A stretch of DNA of 64,000 bases from Luzula sylvatica. Its lineage: Eukaryota > Streptophyta > Magnoliopsida > Poales > Juncaceae. The DNA lies in contig OX326960.1 in NCBI GenBank assembly GCA_946800325.1, positions 19,300,393 through 19,364,392 on the forward strand, in the 5' to 3' direction. This document shows positions 20,703-34,125 of this stretch, one piece after another. The position numbers and the translations under genes were made by a program. How positions within the stretch are numbered: position 1 is the stretch's first letter; every line of letters begins with the position of its first letter. Below the pieces are notes generated by a model. The model was not told the DNA's origin, did not search any database, and was given only the letters and a program-made list of their open reading frames with translations.

Positions 20703-21499
20703 TTAGAGTATTTAATTATGTAATACTAATTTTATGATGCTTAATGTTGGTATGTGTATAGCTATTATCTTGCTCTTTCTTGATTATATGATGTAAGTTG
20801 GAATATTTAGAATAACTATTATCTTGCTCTTTCTTGGATCTAACGTGCAGCGTTCAAGTTGAGTCTGATTTATATTTAGCTTTGAAACATTTTCTTAATT
20901 AACAAAATTTAGACATGATTTCAATTAGCATCCTATATGAAAAGAGAAAAATATTTGGAGTTTTTTCTTTGTTTTCTTTGCTTGGCTGTAGAGAATGTAT
21001 TAATTGAATGCTACAGGTATCCAGATTTCTTAATTACAATCTACTGGTGTTATAAGGCTACACCGGTACCATTTGAGTATGTCCTTTAGAAAAGAATAAT
21101 TTCAAGTATTTCATTTTTTATTTAAGAAACTAAAGGCAACAGCTAAAATTTCAATACATTGTGTAAACTAAGTACCATCTTATCTTAGTATCTTAGGTAG
21201 CACACAATGAAACACTTCTTTACGTGGCAAAAAATGCAATATGAAGTTTCATGGGGGTATAAATGTCATAAAATAGAATGGACATACCTTTGAAAGGTTG
21301 GAAACATGATGGTAAATAAGCAACAGGAAAACATCCAATACTGGTGAGCTTAATTTCTCCCTTGATTCGACGAGCTTTGGACGGTTGGTTGGTTCTCTAA
21401 TTTTTTCCCTTTTCTTCGGTTGTGCTAAGCAAAACATTCAATACTGGTAAATAGAACATGACATAAGATTTAGGACGCTTTATGCATGTCTCGCTTACC

Positions 21500-22093
21500 T
21501 ACGGGTGTCAACGGTTCGGATAGTGCTCGTACCAAATCCATATCTATATTATTTTTCGGATACGGGTTCGGATACGGAATTACCCGGATACGGATCCGAC
21601 TCGGATAATAAACGAATACGGATACAGTTAGAATATTGTCGGATACGGATACGGTTTTTTTTCATATAATAAAACAGATAATATGTTATGATAATATAGC
21701 TTATTTTTTAACTAGATATATATATAATTTGCAACATGAACGATATATATAATATATTTAAACGTGATTTTATGATTGTGAATTTAAATCACTCACAAAT
21801 CATTAATTTTTATATAATATTTGATCTAATATCAAATAAAATACATAAAAAATAATATATAATATGCGGATACGGATCCGGTTCCGGATACTTAAGTCCG
21901 ATTCCGAGTATCCGGATCCTAAAAAGACTCGGATCCGGTTCTGACACCAAAATCGAATATCGGTTTAGGTTCCAAAAATGTATAACAATATTCATATCCG
22001 GATCACTCGGATCCGGATATTTTTCGAATCCGGATATTTTTTCGGATACGGTTCGGGTCGGTTCGGACAATAACCACACCATTGATACCCCTA
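21500..22093. mobile_element. hAT-like MITE, family a (unit 3)
   Basis: Ends TACGGGTGTCAACGG and TTGATACCCCTA, with perfect 8-bp duplications CGCTTACC at 21492-21499 and 22094-22101. Type B copies are ~594 bp, with an extra CGGATAATAAACG segment near the left end. Confidence 0.85.
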
Positions 22094-22452
22094 CGCTTAC
22101 CTGTGTAACATGTTTTGTTTACCGGTATAAAAAAAGGTGCGGGCATAAAAATAAAACAAAATTAGAATAATATATGTGCTATACTGCAGATATTTTAATC
22201 ATATATTTTTCACTATGATAAAAATATTGTTCTTTATCATGACAATGATAATATTTTGTAAAAATAAAAAATGTATCACTCAATATATTTTAAGAACTCT
22301 ATTAGTTAAGTATAGTCATATATATTTTCATGACAATTTTAAATTTCCTAATTATTTAACATATCGCAATAATATATTAGTGATATATTAGAAAATTTAG
22401 CTATGGTGCATTTAAGAGAATTGCACAATTTGTGCCCTCTAAACTTCACTTT

Positions 22453-22996
22453 CTAGGTTACGCGGATACTTCAAAAATGCAGAACTATCCGGACGATACG
22501 GGTATCCGATACGGATACGGATATGATACGTACGGATGCGTATCGGATACTCTACGTGACGTATCTGATTATTTTAATATCTATTTTTTCGGATACGACG
22601 GGGATACGGCAAGATACGGCTGGATACGTTCAGGCTACGGCCGGAATACTCCATTTTGGATACTTGGACCTATTATATATTTTGGCCCCATAATATTTTT
22701 AAATAAATTATATATGATACTTCTAGCATATTTCTAAATTAGTTCTTGGATATTTCTAGAATAAATTTAGGATATGTTTATCATACTTGTATTATTATGT
22801 TGATTTTATTTAGCGTCATGATATTAAAATTAAAAATATTATGAATTTATTATTTATTTATTAATTATATGCAATATAAATATATTAAAATAATAAATAT
22901 ATACCCGTATCCGTAACCGTGATTTTTTGAAAATTGTCGCCTTATCCGTATAGTATCAGATATGATACTCCCCGTATATGTATCCGTGCAACATAG
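22453..22996. mobile_element. hAT-like MITE, family b, older copy (unit 3)
   Basis: Same site as in other units, 544 bp, with ends CTAGGTTACGCGG and CCGTGCAACATAG. Confidence 0.7.
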
Positions 22997-23080
22997 GTTA
23001 TTTCACCATATTATCAAAACGTGATTAATATATATTCATTATATAGTACTAATAATATTTCTTCGTAATTGAATAATAAT

Positions 23081-24850
23081 ACCATGTGAATTTCTATTTC
23101 TTTCCAAAAATTTCGCAAAAATACAAAAAGTGAAGTCTAATACCTTAAAAAAATCATCATATTTTTAAAGAAAATGACCAAATTGATGTATAAAACGAGC
23201 AAAATATTTAATTTACCATTCTCTTCTCAAAAAAATCCTTAATTGAAGTATTTTTTCTAAAAATTCCAAAATTGATGTCTAAAACGAGCATATACTAAAA
23301 ATCAACGTAATTGAAGACTAACACATGAAAATTTCTATTTTTAAAAAAATATAAAAAAGACAGGCTAACATACTAAAAGAAGTCAATTATCATAGTTTTA
23401 TAAAATTTACTAAATTGATGTCCAAAATGAGAAAAATACTTCGTTTTTATATTTTCCTAAAATAACTGAACCACATCAAAATTTCATTTTTTTTTTTGCA
23501 AAAATAAAAAAATAAAGGCGCTAGTCTAACGCCTGCAAACAAAGAATGATCATTTTTTCTAGATAAAGCAAAAATTCATGTCAAAAACGAGCAAAGTACT
23601 CGGTATTCATATTTTCCTAGAAAAATCGCGTATATGAAGACTGACACAAGCAAATTTATAAATTTTCTAATATTTTAAAAATGGAAAAACTGAAATCTAC
23701 CAATTCAAAGTAAAAAAAAATTCCTAAAAACATGTGAAAATGGATGTCTAAAAAGAGAAAAATACTTAATTTTCATGATTTTCTAAACAAACCTCCACAA
23801 TTGAAGACTAAGTCATGAAAATTTTAATTTTTTTTGACATTTTGCAAAAATCAAAAAATTAAAGTCTATCGCCTCACAAAAATTAATTACCTCAAAAAAA
23901 TGTCAAATTTGAAGTCTAAAAAGTGTAAAATACTTAATTTATAAGTTTTCTTTAACAAAATTACGTAATTGAAGACTAACACGTGCAAACTTTTGTTTTC
24001 CCACAAATAAATTGCAAAAATTGCAAAAAGTGTAGTTTAACACCCACAAAAAAAATCAATTGAAATAATTTTCTAAAAGAGGCCAAAATTTATGTCCAAA
24101 AAGAGCAAAATACTAATTTTTATCTTTTCGTAAAAAAAAATACTCCGCAATCAAAAACTACCAAATGCATATTGCTAACTTTTTCTAAAAATTTCAAAAA
24201 ATACAAAAAGTGAAATTCAACCCCTTATAATATTTTTTCGGAAAAATACAAAATTGATGCTTACAAAGAGCAAAATACTTAAAAATATGTTTTCCTACAT
24301 GAAAAATCCACAATGAAAACTGACACGTGCAAAAAATATGTTTTTTCCACAAAACAAATCTCATAGTAATATAAAAAAATAAAGTCTGACACTGAAAATT
24401 TATTCGAACAAATTCCAACAAATTTCGAAACTGATGTCTAAAAAGGGAAAATACTTAATTTGCATGTTTTCATCAAAACAAATATCCTAATTCAAGACTA
24501 ACACATGCAACAAAAAATAATCTAAAAAGTGAAGTCTAGTTAATATAAAAAAAATCAATAATCACATTTTATTAGAAAATGACGTACTTATTGTATGACA
24601 AGAGAAAAGTACTTAATTTGCATATTTTTCTCAAAAAGAGTCTCATCATATTTTTATCCAAAATTTCAAAAAATGCAAAAAAAACAATGATGTCCAACAC
24701 CTTAAAAAAAAAATTCTAAAAAACTCAAAAATTAAAGTTTAAATTGAGAAAAATACTCATTTTTCTGTTTTTTTTTTTTTATAAAATGGTGTAATTAAAT
24801 TGAACACTGACACATATGAATGTCTATTTTTCAAAAATTTGCGTATAACC
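23081..24850. repeat. Degenerate ~165-bp tandem repeat array (unit 3)
   Basis: Same monomers as unit 1 but without the nested MITE: the array runs uninterrupted through the empty site near 24558-24565. Confidence 0.75.
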
Positions 24851-25041
24851 ATGATCAAAAAATTAAATTATCTTTTTCAATCCGAAGTCTCCTGATACGC
24901 CAAAAAATAAATTATTATTATGCGAAGGCCAAACTCTACTAGTAAAATATAGTGGGCAATGGAGAGTTCCTGTAGTACGAATGAATGGAGAGAAAGTTTG
25001 AAAATTTTGAATTAGTTTGAAAAGTTAATTTATTTGGCTGG

Positions 25042-25091
25042 TTTGGCGGTAAAATTTTGCTGATTGAAAATTCGTAATTATGCTATAAATA
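25042..25091 (+). promoter_or_regulatory. Core promoter of acidic-protein gene, unit 3
   Basis: TTTGGCGG at 25042-25049 and CTATAAATA at 25083-25091, conserved although the nearby sequence differs from type A. Confidence 0.65.
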
Positions 25092-25221
25092 CAAACCCAA
25101 AGCCTCATTTAACATATGACATATCCCAGCTCATTTACTATATTAACTAATCCTGTTTTCTTCAAACGTGCACTGCTCCCTTAATCTTTTCCTCAAGTTG
25201 GATTTCACTTGTCACAGAAAA

Positions 25222-26729
25222 ATGAAGGAAATTAAAGTCGAAATGGTTTGCAATTACATTTTTTGTTTTGAAGGAGGTTCGACAATGTGTCGAGACCTCG
25301 AATATATTAGAATAAAGAAGGGAAACGAAAGAGAGAATTTGGGGAGAATATAAAAGACAATATTCTAATTTTTTTTGAAGAGAATCCTAGGCCACGAATC
25401 GTGGCCATAATAGGTTTCTTTTTTTTATATTGATGCCGCCGGGATTCGAACCCACAACCTCTACAACATGAGGGTTTATTGTGCTGAGCACTCAACCATC
25501 TCGGTTATGGGACCATTGGCTTGCAATTACATTTGAATAATATTTTTTGCTTGTTCTTGCTTATTCTTGCTTATTCTTTTTCTTTTCTTTGTTCTTTGTG
25601 GCGATGAACTTAATGTTTTTAATTACAAACTCGGCATAGTTCATTTTTGTTGTTTCTTGTATAAGCAAGATTGTGATGTTTTGCTTTATGTACCGGTAAA
25701 CTAATAAATATAAGGTCATCTTTGAAGAGAATTAGCATTTTATCTAAAATAATTTGGATGTTATAGAACGAAACTGAGGTGATTGTGACCATCTTCTTGT
25801 GCATAACAATAGCATATTGTTTCATTATATTTGTTCTATTTCACTTAACTAGTTATCGGAAGACAATTCTTGTTTTCTTGAAAGTAGATGCGACTCTCTC
25901 TATAATTCTTGATTTAACATAAAATTTTTTTTGATTTAACATAAATGTTTGATAGAAACATTCAAGTGAAGCTTGGATTCAAAATGATCGATCTGTATTC
26001 TGTAATACATTATAATATAAATCTCTTTCATTGGCAATCTCTGATGTATTAGAATTTTGTCTCAAACAGATAGCTCGGTGGTTGCGTAGAGCCATTCGCG
26101 TTCGCTTATCTTGCTTGACTGGGCGTTCCTCGATCAAGGAGGTCGATTCGCCCGTGGTTTCTGGGGCTGTTGAGATCCACGAGGAGACTGTTCTTGCTCC
26201 CGATGAGGTCGTTTGTGCTGCTGCTGAGATCCACGAGGAGACTGTTCTTGTTCCTGATGAGGTCGTTTCTGCTGCTGTTGAGATCCACGAGGAGAGTACT
26301 GTTGTTGTTCCTGATGATGCCGTACCTGCCATTTCATTGGAGGAGTCCAACTTGGACATGGAGGATGAGATGGTCATTGAAGGAGTGGATCCTTCGATTC
26401 TCAGGAGGGCCCTCGGGACTCGGCTTCCTACTATATGGGAGGTCGAGGGAGAGGGTGAGGATTCCGAGTCTGACGTGGAGGTGGGCGTAGAGCAGACTGA
26501 GGTTGGTTTGGAGTTGGAGACTGAGGTTGGTTTGAACACACAAGAGGTGGAGGAGGGAGAAATGATGCAGTCTGATTTGGAGATGAACACGGAGGGGAGA
26601 GGAGAGCCTTTCATTCTTGGCTGTGAACCTGAGTTGGAGAAGAGCACACAAGAGGTGGAGGAGGAGATTGGTGGTAATATGGCTATGTCGATGACATTGC
26701 TCGATTTCTTGATTACGACCACAGCTTGA
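25222..26729 (+). CDS. Array-encoded acidic repeat protein, unit 3 (type B, altered splice donor)
   Basis: The ATG is at 25222, but the type A donor AAG|GTAATT reads AAGGAAATT, so that donor is lost. A possible replacement is ATG|GTTTGC after 25245, which keeps phase 0 and would add EIKVEM after MK (227 residues); it is a weak donor. Without splicing, translation would stop after 43 codons inside the SINE. Exon 2 is 26070-26729 and fully open. Private changes: G21R and an Arg to Leu in the C-terminal LRDFL motif (LLDFL); shared with type B: E25 to K (SSIKEV). The intron would be 824 nt and holds a SINE at 25262-25520 and a small duplication of GATTTAACATAAA near 25910-25945. This may be a working variant or a decaying copy. 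Confidence 0.45.
25262..25520 (-). mobile_element. tRNA-derived SINE in the intron (unit 3)
   Basis: Minus strand. 259 bp between perfect 14-bp duplications TTGCAATTACATTT (25248-25261 and 25521-25534). Read on the minus strand, the head has an A-box-like GATGGTTGAGTGCTC and a perfect B box GGTTCGAATCC. The T-rich left end is the A-rich tail. Type A units hold the unoccupied site (5702-5715 in unit 1). Confidence 0.85.
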
Positions 26730-27526
26730 TTAGAGTATTTAATTATGTAATACTAATTTTATGATGCTTAATGTTGGTATGTGTATAGCTATTATCTTGC
26801 TCTTTCTTGATTATATGATGTAAGTTGGAATATTTAGAATAGCTATTATCTTGCTCTTTCTTGGATCTAACGTGCAGCGTTCAAGTTGAGTCTGATTTAT
26901 ATTTAGCTTTGAAACATTTTCTTAATTAACAAAATTTAGACATGATTTCAATTAGCATCCTATATGAAAAGAGAAAAATATTTGGAGTTTTTTCTTTGTT
27001 TTCTTTGCTTGGCTGAAGAGAATGTATTAATTGAATGCTACAGGTATCCAGATTTCTTAATTACAATCTACTGGTGTTATAAGGCTACACCGGTACCATT
27101 TGAGTATGTCCTTTAGAAAAGAATAATTTCAAGTATTTCATTTTTTATTTAAGAAACTAAAGGCAACAGCTAAAATTTCAATACATTGTGTAAACTAAGT
27201 ACCATCTTATCTTAGTATCTTAGGTAGCACACAATGAAACACTTCTTTACGTGGCAAAAAATGCAATATGAAGTTTCATGGGGGTATAAATGTCATAAAA
27301 TAGAATGGACATACCTTTGAAAGGTTGGAAACATGATGGTAAATAAGCAACAGGAAAACATCCAATACTGGTGAGCTTAATTTCTCCCTTGATTCGACGA
27401 GCTTTGGACGGTTGGTTGGTTCTCTAATTTTTTCCCTTTTCTTCGGTTGTGCTAAGCAAAACATTCAATACTGGTAAATAGAACATGACATAAGATTTAG
27501 GACGCTTTATGCATGTCTCGCTTACC

Positions 27527-28104
27527 TACGGGTGTCAACGGTTCGGATAGTGCTCGTACCAAATCCATATCTATATTATTTTTCGGATACGGGTTCGGAT
27601 ACGGATCCGACTCGGATAATAAACGGATACGGATACAGTTAGAATATTGTCGGATACGGATACGGTTTTTTTTCATATATTAAAACAGATAATATGTTAT
27701 GATAATATAGCTTATTTTTTAACTAGATATATATATAATTTGCAACATGAACGATATATATAATATATTTAAACGTGATTTTATGATTGTGAATTTAAAT
27801 CACTCACAAATCATTAATTTTTATATAATATTTGATCTAATATCAAATAAAATACATAAAAAATAATATATAATATGCGGATACGGATCCGGTTCCGGAT
27901 ACTTAAGTCCGATTCCGAGTATCCGGATCCTAAAAAGACTCGGATCCGGTTCTGACACCAAAATCGAATATCGGTTTAGGTTCCAAAAATGTATAACCAT
28001 ATTCATATCCGGATCACTCGGATCCGGATATTTTTCGAATCCGGATATTTTTTCGGATACGGTTCGGGTCGGTTCGGACAATAACCACACCATTGATACC
28101 CCTA
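27527..28104. mobile_element. hAT-like MITE, family a (unit 4)
   Basis: 578 bp; ends and CGCTTACC duplications (27519-27526, 28105-28112) as in unit 3. Carries an internal deletion of about 16 bp. Confidence 0.8.
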
Positions 28105-28463
28105 CGCTTACCTGTGTAACATGTTTTGTTTACCGGTATAAAAAAAGGTGCGGGCATAAAAATAAAACAAAATTAGAATAATATATGTGCTATACTGCAG
28201 ATATTTTAATCATATATTTTTCACTATGATAAAAATATTGTTCTTTATCATGACAATGATAATATTTTGTAAAAATAAAAAATGTATCACTCAATATATT
28301 TTAAGAACTCTATTAGTTAAGTATAGTCATATATATTTTCATGACAATTTTAAATTTCCTAATTATTTAACATATCGCAATAATATATTAGTGATATATT
28401 AGAAAATTTAGCTATGGTGCATTTAAGAGAATTGCACAATTTGTGCCCTCTAAACTTCACTTT

Positions 28464-29007
28464 CTAGGTTACGCGGATACTTCAAAAATGCAGAACTATC
28501 CGGACGATACGGGTATCCGATACGGATACGGATATGATACGTACGGATGCGTATCGGATACTCTACGTGACGTATCTGATTATTTTAATATCTATTTTTT
28601 CGGATACGACGGGGATACGGCAAGATACGGCTGGATACGTTCAGGCTACGGCCGGAATATTCCATTTTGGATACTTGGACCTATTATATATTTTGGCCCC
28701 ATAATATTTTTAAATAAATTATATATGATACTTCTAGCATATTTCTAAATTAGTTCTTGGATATTTCTAGAATAAATTTAGGATATGTTTATCATACTTG
28801 TATTATTATGTTGATTTTATTTAGCGTCATGATATTAAAATTAAAAATATTATGAATTTATTATTTATTTATTAATTATATGCAATATAAATATATTAAA
28901 ATAATAAATATATACCCGTATCCGTAACCGTGATTTTTTGAAAATTGTCGCCTTATCCGTATAGTATCAGATATGATACTCCCCGTATATGTATCCGTGC
29001 AACATAG
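28464..29007. mobile_element. hAT-like MITE, family b, older copy (unit 4)
   Basis: 544 bp, same site and ends as unit 3. Confidence 0.7.
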
Positions 29008-29091
29008 GTTATTTCACCATATTATCAAAACGTGATTAATATATATTCATTATATAGTACTAATAATATTTCTTCGTAATTGAATAATAAT

Positions 29092-30860
29092 ACCATGTGA
29101 ATTTCTATTTCTTTCCAAAAATTTCGCAAAAATACAAAAAGTGAAGTCTAATACCTTAAAAAAATCATCATATTTTTAAAGAAAATGACCAAATTGATGT
29201 ATAAAACGAGCAAAATATTTAATTTACCATTCTCTTCTCAAAAAAATCCTTAATTGAAGTATTTTTTCTAAAAATTCCAAAATTGATGTCTAAAACGAGC
29301 ATATACTAAAAATCAACGTAATTGAAGACTAACACATGAAAATTTCTATTTTTAAAAAAATATAAAAAAGACAGGCTAACATACTAAAAGAAGTCAATTA
29401 TCATAGTTTTATAAAATTTACTAAATTGATGTCCAAAATGAGAAAAATACTTCGTTTTTATATTTTCCTAAAATAACTGAACCACATCAAAATTTCATTT
29501 TTTTTTTTGCAAAAATAAAAAAATAAAGGCGCTAGTCTAACGCCTGCAAACAAAGAATGATCATTTTTTCTAGATAAAGCAAAAATTCATGTCAAAAACG
29601 AGCAAAGTACTCGGTATTCATATTTTCCTAGAAAAATCGCGTATATGAAGACTGACACAAGCAAATTTATAAATTTTCTAATATTTTAAAAATGGAAAAA
29701 CTGAAATCTACCAATTCAAAGTAAAAAAAAATTCCTAAAAACATGTGAAAATGGATGTCTAAAAAGAGAAAAAATACTTAATTTTCATGATTTTCTAAAC
29801 AAACCTCCACAATTGAAGACTAACTCATGAAAATTTTGATTTTTTTTGACATTTTGCAAAAATAAAAAAATTAAAGTCTATCGCCTCACAAAAATTAATT
29901 ACCTCAAAAAAATGTCAAATTTGAAGTCTAAAAAGTGTAAAATACTTAATTTATAAGTTTTCTTTAACAAAATTACGTAATTGAAGACTAACACGTGCAA
30001 ACTTTTGTTTTCCCACAAATAAATTGCAAAAATTGCAAAAAGTGTAGTTTAACACCCACAAAAAAAATCAATTGAAATAATTTTCTAAAAGAGGCCAAAA
30101 TTTATGTCCAAAAAGAGCAAAATACTAATTTTTATCTTTTCGTAAAAAAAAATACTCCGCAATCAAAAACTACCAAATGCATATTGCTAACTTTTTCTAA
30201 AAATTTCAAAAAATACAAAAAGTGAAGTTCAACCCCTTATAATATTTTTTCGGAAAAATACAAAATTGATGCTTACAAAGAGCAAAATACTTAAAAATAT
30301 GTTTTCCTACATGAAAAATCCACAATGAAAACTGACACGTGCAAAAAATATGTTTTTTCCACAAAACAAATCTCATAGTAATATAAAAAAATAAAGTCTG
30401 ACACTGAAAATTAATTCGAACAAATTCCAACAAAATTCGAAACTGATGTCTAAAAAGGGAAAATACTTAATTTGCATGTTTTCATCAAAACAAATATCCT
30501 AATTCAAGACTAACACATGCAACAAAAAATAATCTAAAAAGTGAAGTCTAGTTAATATAAAAAAAATCAATAATCACATTTTATTAGAAAATGACGTACT
30601 TATTGTATGACAAGAGAAAAGTACTTAATTTGCATATTTTTCTCAAAAAGAGTCTCATCATATTTTTATCCAAAATTTCAAAAAATGCAAAAAAAACAAT
30701 GATGTCCAACACCTTAAAAAAAAAATTCTAAAAAACTCAAAAATTAAAGTTTAAATTGAGAAAAATACTCATTTTTCTGTTTTTTTTTTTTATAAAATGG
30801 TGTAATTAAATTGAACACTGACACATATGAATGTCTATTTTTCAAAAATTTGCGTATAAC
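29092..30860. repeat. Degenerate ~165-bp tandem repeat array (unit 4)
   Basis: Colinear with unit 3, with the empty MITE site at 30570-30577. Confidence 0.75.
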
Positions 30861-31052
30861 CATGATCAAAAAATTAAATTATCTTTTTCAATCCGAAGTC
30901 TCCTGATACGCCAAAAAATAAATTATTATTATGCGAAGGCCAAACTCTACTAGTAAAATATAGTGGGCAATGGAGAGTTCCTGTAGTACGAATGAATGGA
31001 GAGAAAGTTTGAAAATTTTGAATTAGTTTGAAAAGTTAATTTATTTGGCTGG

Positions 31053-31102
31053 TTTGGCGGTAAAATTTTGCTGATTGAAAATTCGTAATTATGCTATAAA
31101 TA
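31053..31102 (+). promoter_or_regulatory. Core promoter of acidic-protein gene, unit 4
   Basis: TTTGGCGG at 31053-31060 and CTATAAATA at 31094-31102. Confidence 0.65.
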
Positions 31103-31232
31103 CAAACCCAAAGCCTCATTTAACATATGACATATCCCAGCTCATTTACTATATTAACTAATCCTGTTTTCTTCAAACGTGCACTGCTCCCTTAATCTTT
31201 TCCTCAAGTTGGATTTCACTTGTCACAGAAAA

Positions 31233-32740
31233 ATGAAGGAAATTAAAGTCGAAATGGTTTGCAATTACATTTTTTGTTTTGAAGGAGGTTCGACAATGTG
31301 TCGAGACCTCGAATATATTAGATTAAAGAAGGGAAACGAAAGAGAGAATTTGGGAAGAATATAAAAGACAATATTCTAATTTTTTGTGAAGAGAATCCTA
31401 GGCCACGAATCGTGGCCATAATAGGTTTCTTTTTTTTATATTGATGCCGCCGGGATTCGAACCCACAACCTCTACAACATGAGGGTTTATTGTGCTGAGC
31501 ACTCAACCATCTCGGTTATGGGACCATTGGCTTGCAATTACATTTGAATAATATTTTTTGCTTGTTCTTGCTTATTCTTGCTTATTCTTTTTCTTTTCTT
31601 TGTTCTTTGTGGCGATGAACTTAATGTTTTTAATTACAAACTCGGCATAGTTCATTTTTGTTGTTTCTTGTATAAGCAAGATTGTGATGTTTTGCTTTAT
31701 GTACCGGTAAACTAATAAATATAAGGTCATCTTTGAAGAGAATTAGCATTTTATCTAAAATAATTTGGATGTTATAGAACGAAACTGAGGTGATTGTGAC
31801 CATCTTCTTGTGCATAACAATAGCATATTGTTTCATTATATTTGTTCTATTTCACTTAACTAGTTATCGGAAGACAATTCTTGTTTTCTTGAAAGTAGAT
31901 GCGACTCTCTCTATAATTCTTGATTTAACATAAATTTTTTTTTGATTTAACATAAATGTTTGATAGAAACATTCAAGTGAAGCTTGGATTCAAAATGATC
32001 GATCTGTATTCTGTAATACATTATAATATAAATCTCTTTCATTGGCAATCTCTGATGTATTAGAATTTTGTCTCAAACAGATAGCTCGGTGGTTGCGTAG
32101 AGCCATTCGCGTTCGCTTATCTTGCTTGACTGGGGGTTCCTCGATCAAGGAGGTCGATTCGCCCGTGGTTTCTGGGGCTGTTGAGATCCACGAGGAGACT
32201 GTTCTTGCTCCCGATGAGGTCGTTTGTGCTGCTGCTGAGATCCACGAGGAGACTGTTCTTGTTCCTGATGAGGTCGTTTCTGCTGCTGTTGAGATCCACG
32301 AGGAGAGTACTGTTGTTGTTCCTGATGATGCCGTACCTGCCATTTCATTGGAGGAGTCCAACTTGGACATGGAGGATGAGATGGTCATTGAAGGAGTGGA
32401 TCCTTCGATTCTCAGGAGGGCCCTCGGGACTCGGCTTCCTACTATATGGGAGGTCGAGGGAGAGGGTGAGGATTCCGAGTCTGACGTGGAGGTGGGCGTA
32501 GAGCAGACTGAGGTTGGTTTGGAGTTGGAGACTGAGGTTGGTTTGAACACACAAGAGGTGGAGGAGGGAGAAATGATGCAGTCTGATTTGGAGATGAACA
32601 CGGAGGGGAGAGGAGAGCCTTTCATTCTTGGCTCTGAACCTGAGTTGGAGAAGAGCACACAAGAGGTGGAGGAGGAGATTGGTGGTAATATGGCTATGTC
32701 GATGACATTGCGCGATTTCTTGATTACGACCACAGCTTGA
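31233..32740 (+). CDS. Array-encoded acidic repeat protein, unit 4 (type B)
   Basis: ATG at 31233 followed by the type B exon-1 sequence with the lost GT donor. Exon 2, 32081-32740, is open. It has the type B Lys (SSIKEV), EP before ELEKS and Met before SMTLRDF, and keeps Gly21 and LRDFL, so it is the least changed type B copy. The SINE at 31273-31531 lies in the presumed intron. Same splicing uncertainty as unit 3. Confidence 0.45.
31273..31531 (-). mobile_element. tRNA-derived SINE in the intron (unit 4)
   Basis: Same insertion as in unit 3, with TTGCAATTACATTT duplications at 31259-31272 and 31532-31545. Confidence 0.85.
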
Positions 32741-33531
32741 TTAGAGTATTTAATTATGTAATACTAATTTTATGATGCTTAATGTTGGTATGTGTATTAT
32801 CTTGCTCTTTCTTGATTATATGATGTAAGTTGGAATATTTAGAATAACTATTATCTTGCTCTTTCTTGGATCTAACGTGCAGCGTTCAAGTTGAGTCTGA
32901 TTTATATTTAGCTTTGAAACATTTTCTTAATTAACAAAATTTAGACATGATTTCAATTAGCATCCTATATGAAAAGAGAAAAATATTTGGAGTTTTTTCT
33001 TTGTTTTCTTTGCTTGGCTGTAGAGAATGTATTAATTGAATGCTACAGGTATCCAGATTTCTTAATTACAATCTACTGGTGTTATAAGGCTACACCGGTA
33101 CCATTTGAGTATGTCCTTTAGAAAAGAATAATTTCAAGTATTTCATTTTTTATTTAAGAAACTAAAGGCAACAGCTAAAATTTCAATACATTGTGTAAAC
33201 TAAGTACCATCTTATCTTAGTATCTTAGGTAGCACACAATGAAACACTTCTTTACGTGGCAAAAAATGCAATATGAAGTTTCATGGGGGTATAAATGTCA
33301 TAAAATAGAATGGACATACCTTTGAAAGGTTGGAAACATTATGGTAAATAAGCAACAGGAAAACATCCAATACTGGTGAGCTTAATTTCTCCCTTGATTC
33401 GACGAGCTTTGGACGGTTGGTTGGTTCTCTAATTTTTTCCCTTTTCTTCGGTTGTGCTAAGCAAAACATTCAATACTGGTAAATAGAACATGACATAAGA
33501 TTTAGGACGCTTTATGCATGTCTCGCTTACC

Positions 33532-34125
33532 TACGGGTGTCAACGGTTCGGATAGTGCTCGTACCAAATCCGTATCTATATTATTTTTCGGATACGGGTT
33601 CGGATACGGAATTACCCGGATACGGATCCGACACGGATAATAAACGAATACGGATACAGTTAGAATATTGTCGGATACGGATACGGTTTTTTTTCATATA
33701 ATAAAACAGATAATATGTTATGATAATATAGCTTATTTTTTAACTAGATATATATATAATTTGCAACATGAACGATATATATAATATATTTAAACGTGAT
33801 TTTATGATTGTGAATTTAAATCACTCACAAATCATTAATTTTTATATAATATTTGATCTAATATCAAATAAAATACATAAAAAATAATATATAATATGCG
33901 GATACGGATCCGGTTCCGGATACTTAAGTCCGATTCCGAGTATCCGGATCCTAAAAAGACTCGGATCCGGTTCTGACACCAAAATCGAATATCGGTTTAG
34001 GTTCCAAAAATGTATAACCATATTCATATCCGGATCACTCGGATCCGGATATTTTTCGAATCCGGATATTTTTTCGGATACGGTTCGGGTCGGTTCGGAC
34101 AATAACCACACCATTGATACCCCTA
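33532..34125. mobile_element. hAT-like MITE, family a (unit 5)
   Basis: 594 bp, with CGCTTACC duplications at 33524-33531 and 34126-34133. Confidence 0.85.

Larger units (their letters stand above)
14778..21023 (+). repeat. Array unit 2 (type A)
   Basis: Begins directly after the LINE A-tail. Same order of parts as unit 1: MITE a 15253-15829, MITE b 16193-16732, 165-bp array 16817-19135, younger MITE b 18309-18845, gene 19501-20702. Its 3' UTR resembles type B units (it lacks a short TATT-containing insert found after the unit 1, 5 and 6 genes). Confidence 0.85.
21024..27050 (+). repeat. Array unit 3 (type B)
   Basis: MITE a 21500-22093, MITE b 22453-22996, 165-bp array 23081-24850 without the nested MITE, gene 25222-26729 with a SINE in its intron. 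Repeats unit 4 at a distance of about 6.01 kb. Confidence 0.85.
27051..33054 (+). repeat. Array unit 4 (type B)
   Basis: Nearly identical to unit 3. Marks: about 16 bp missing in the left part of MITE a, AAACGGATAC near 27621 and GGAATATTCC near 28655, the latter two shared with unit 8 but not units 3 and 5. Confidence 0.85.

Noticed and set aside
25430..25520. Possible functional tRNA gene on the minus strand
   Set aside because: A and B boxes are present but the stems do not pair properly, and it lies within a 259-bp element with target duplications, so it is a SINE head.
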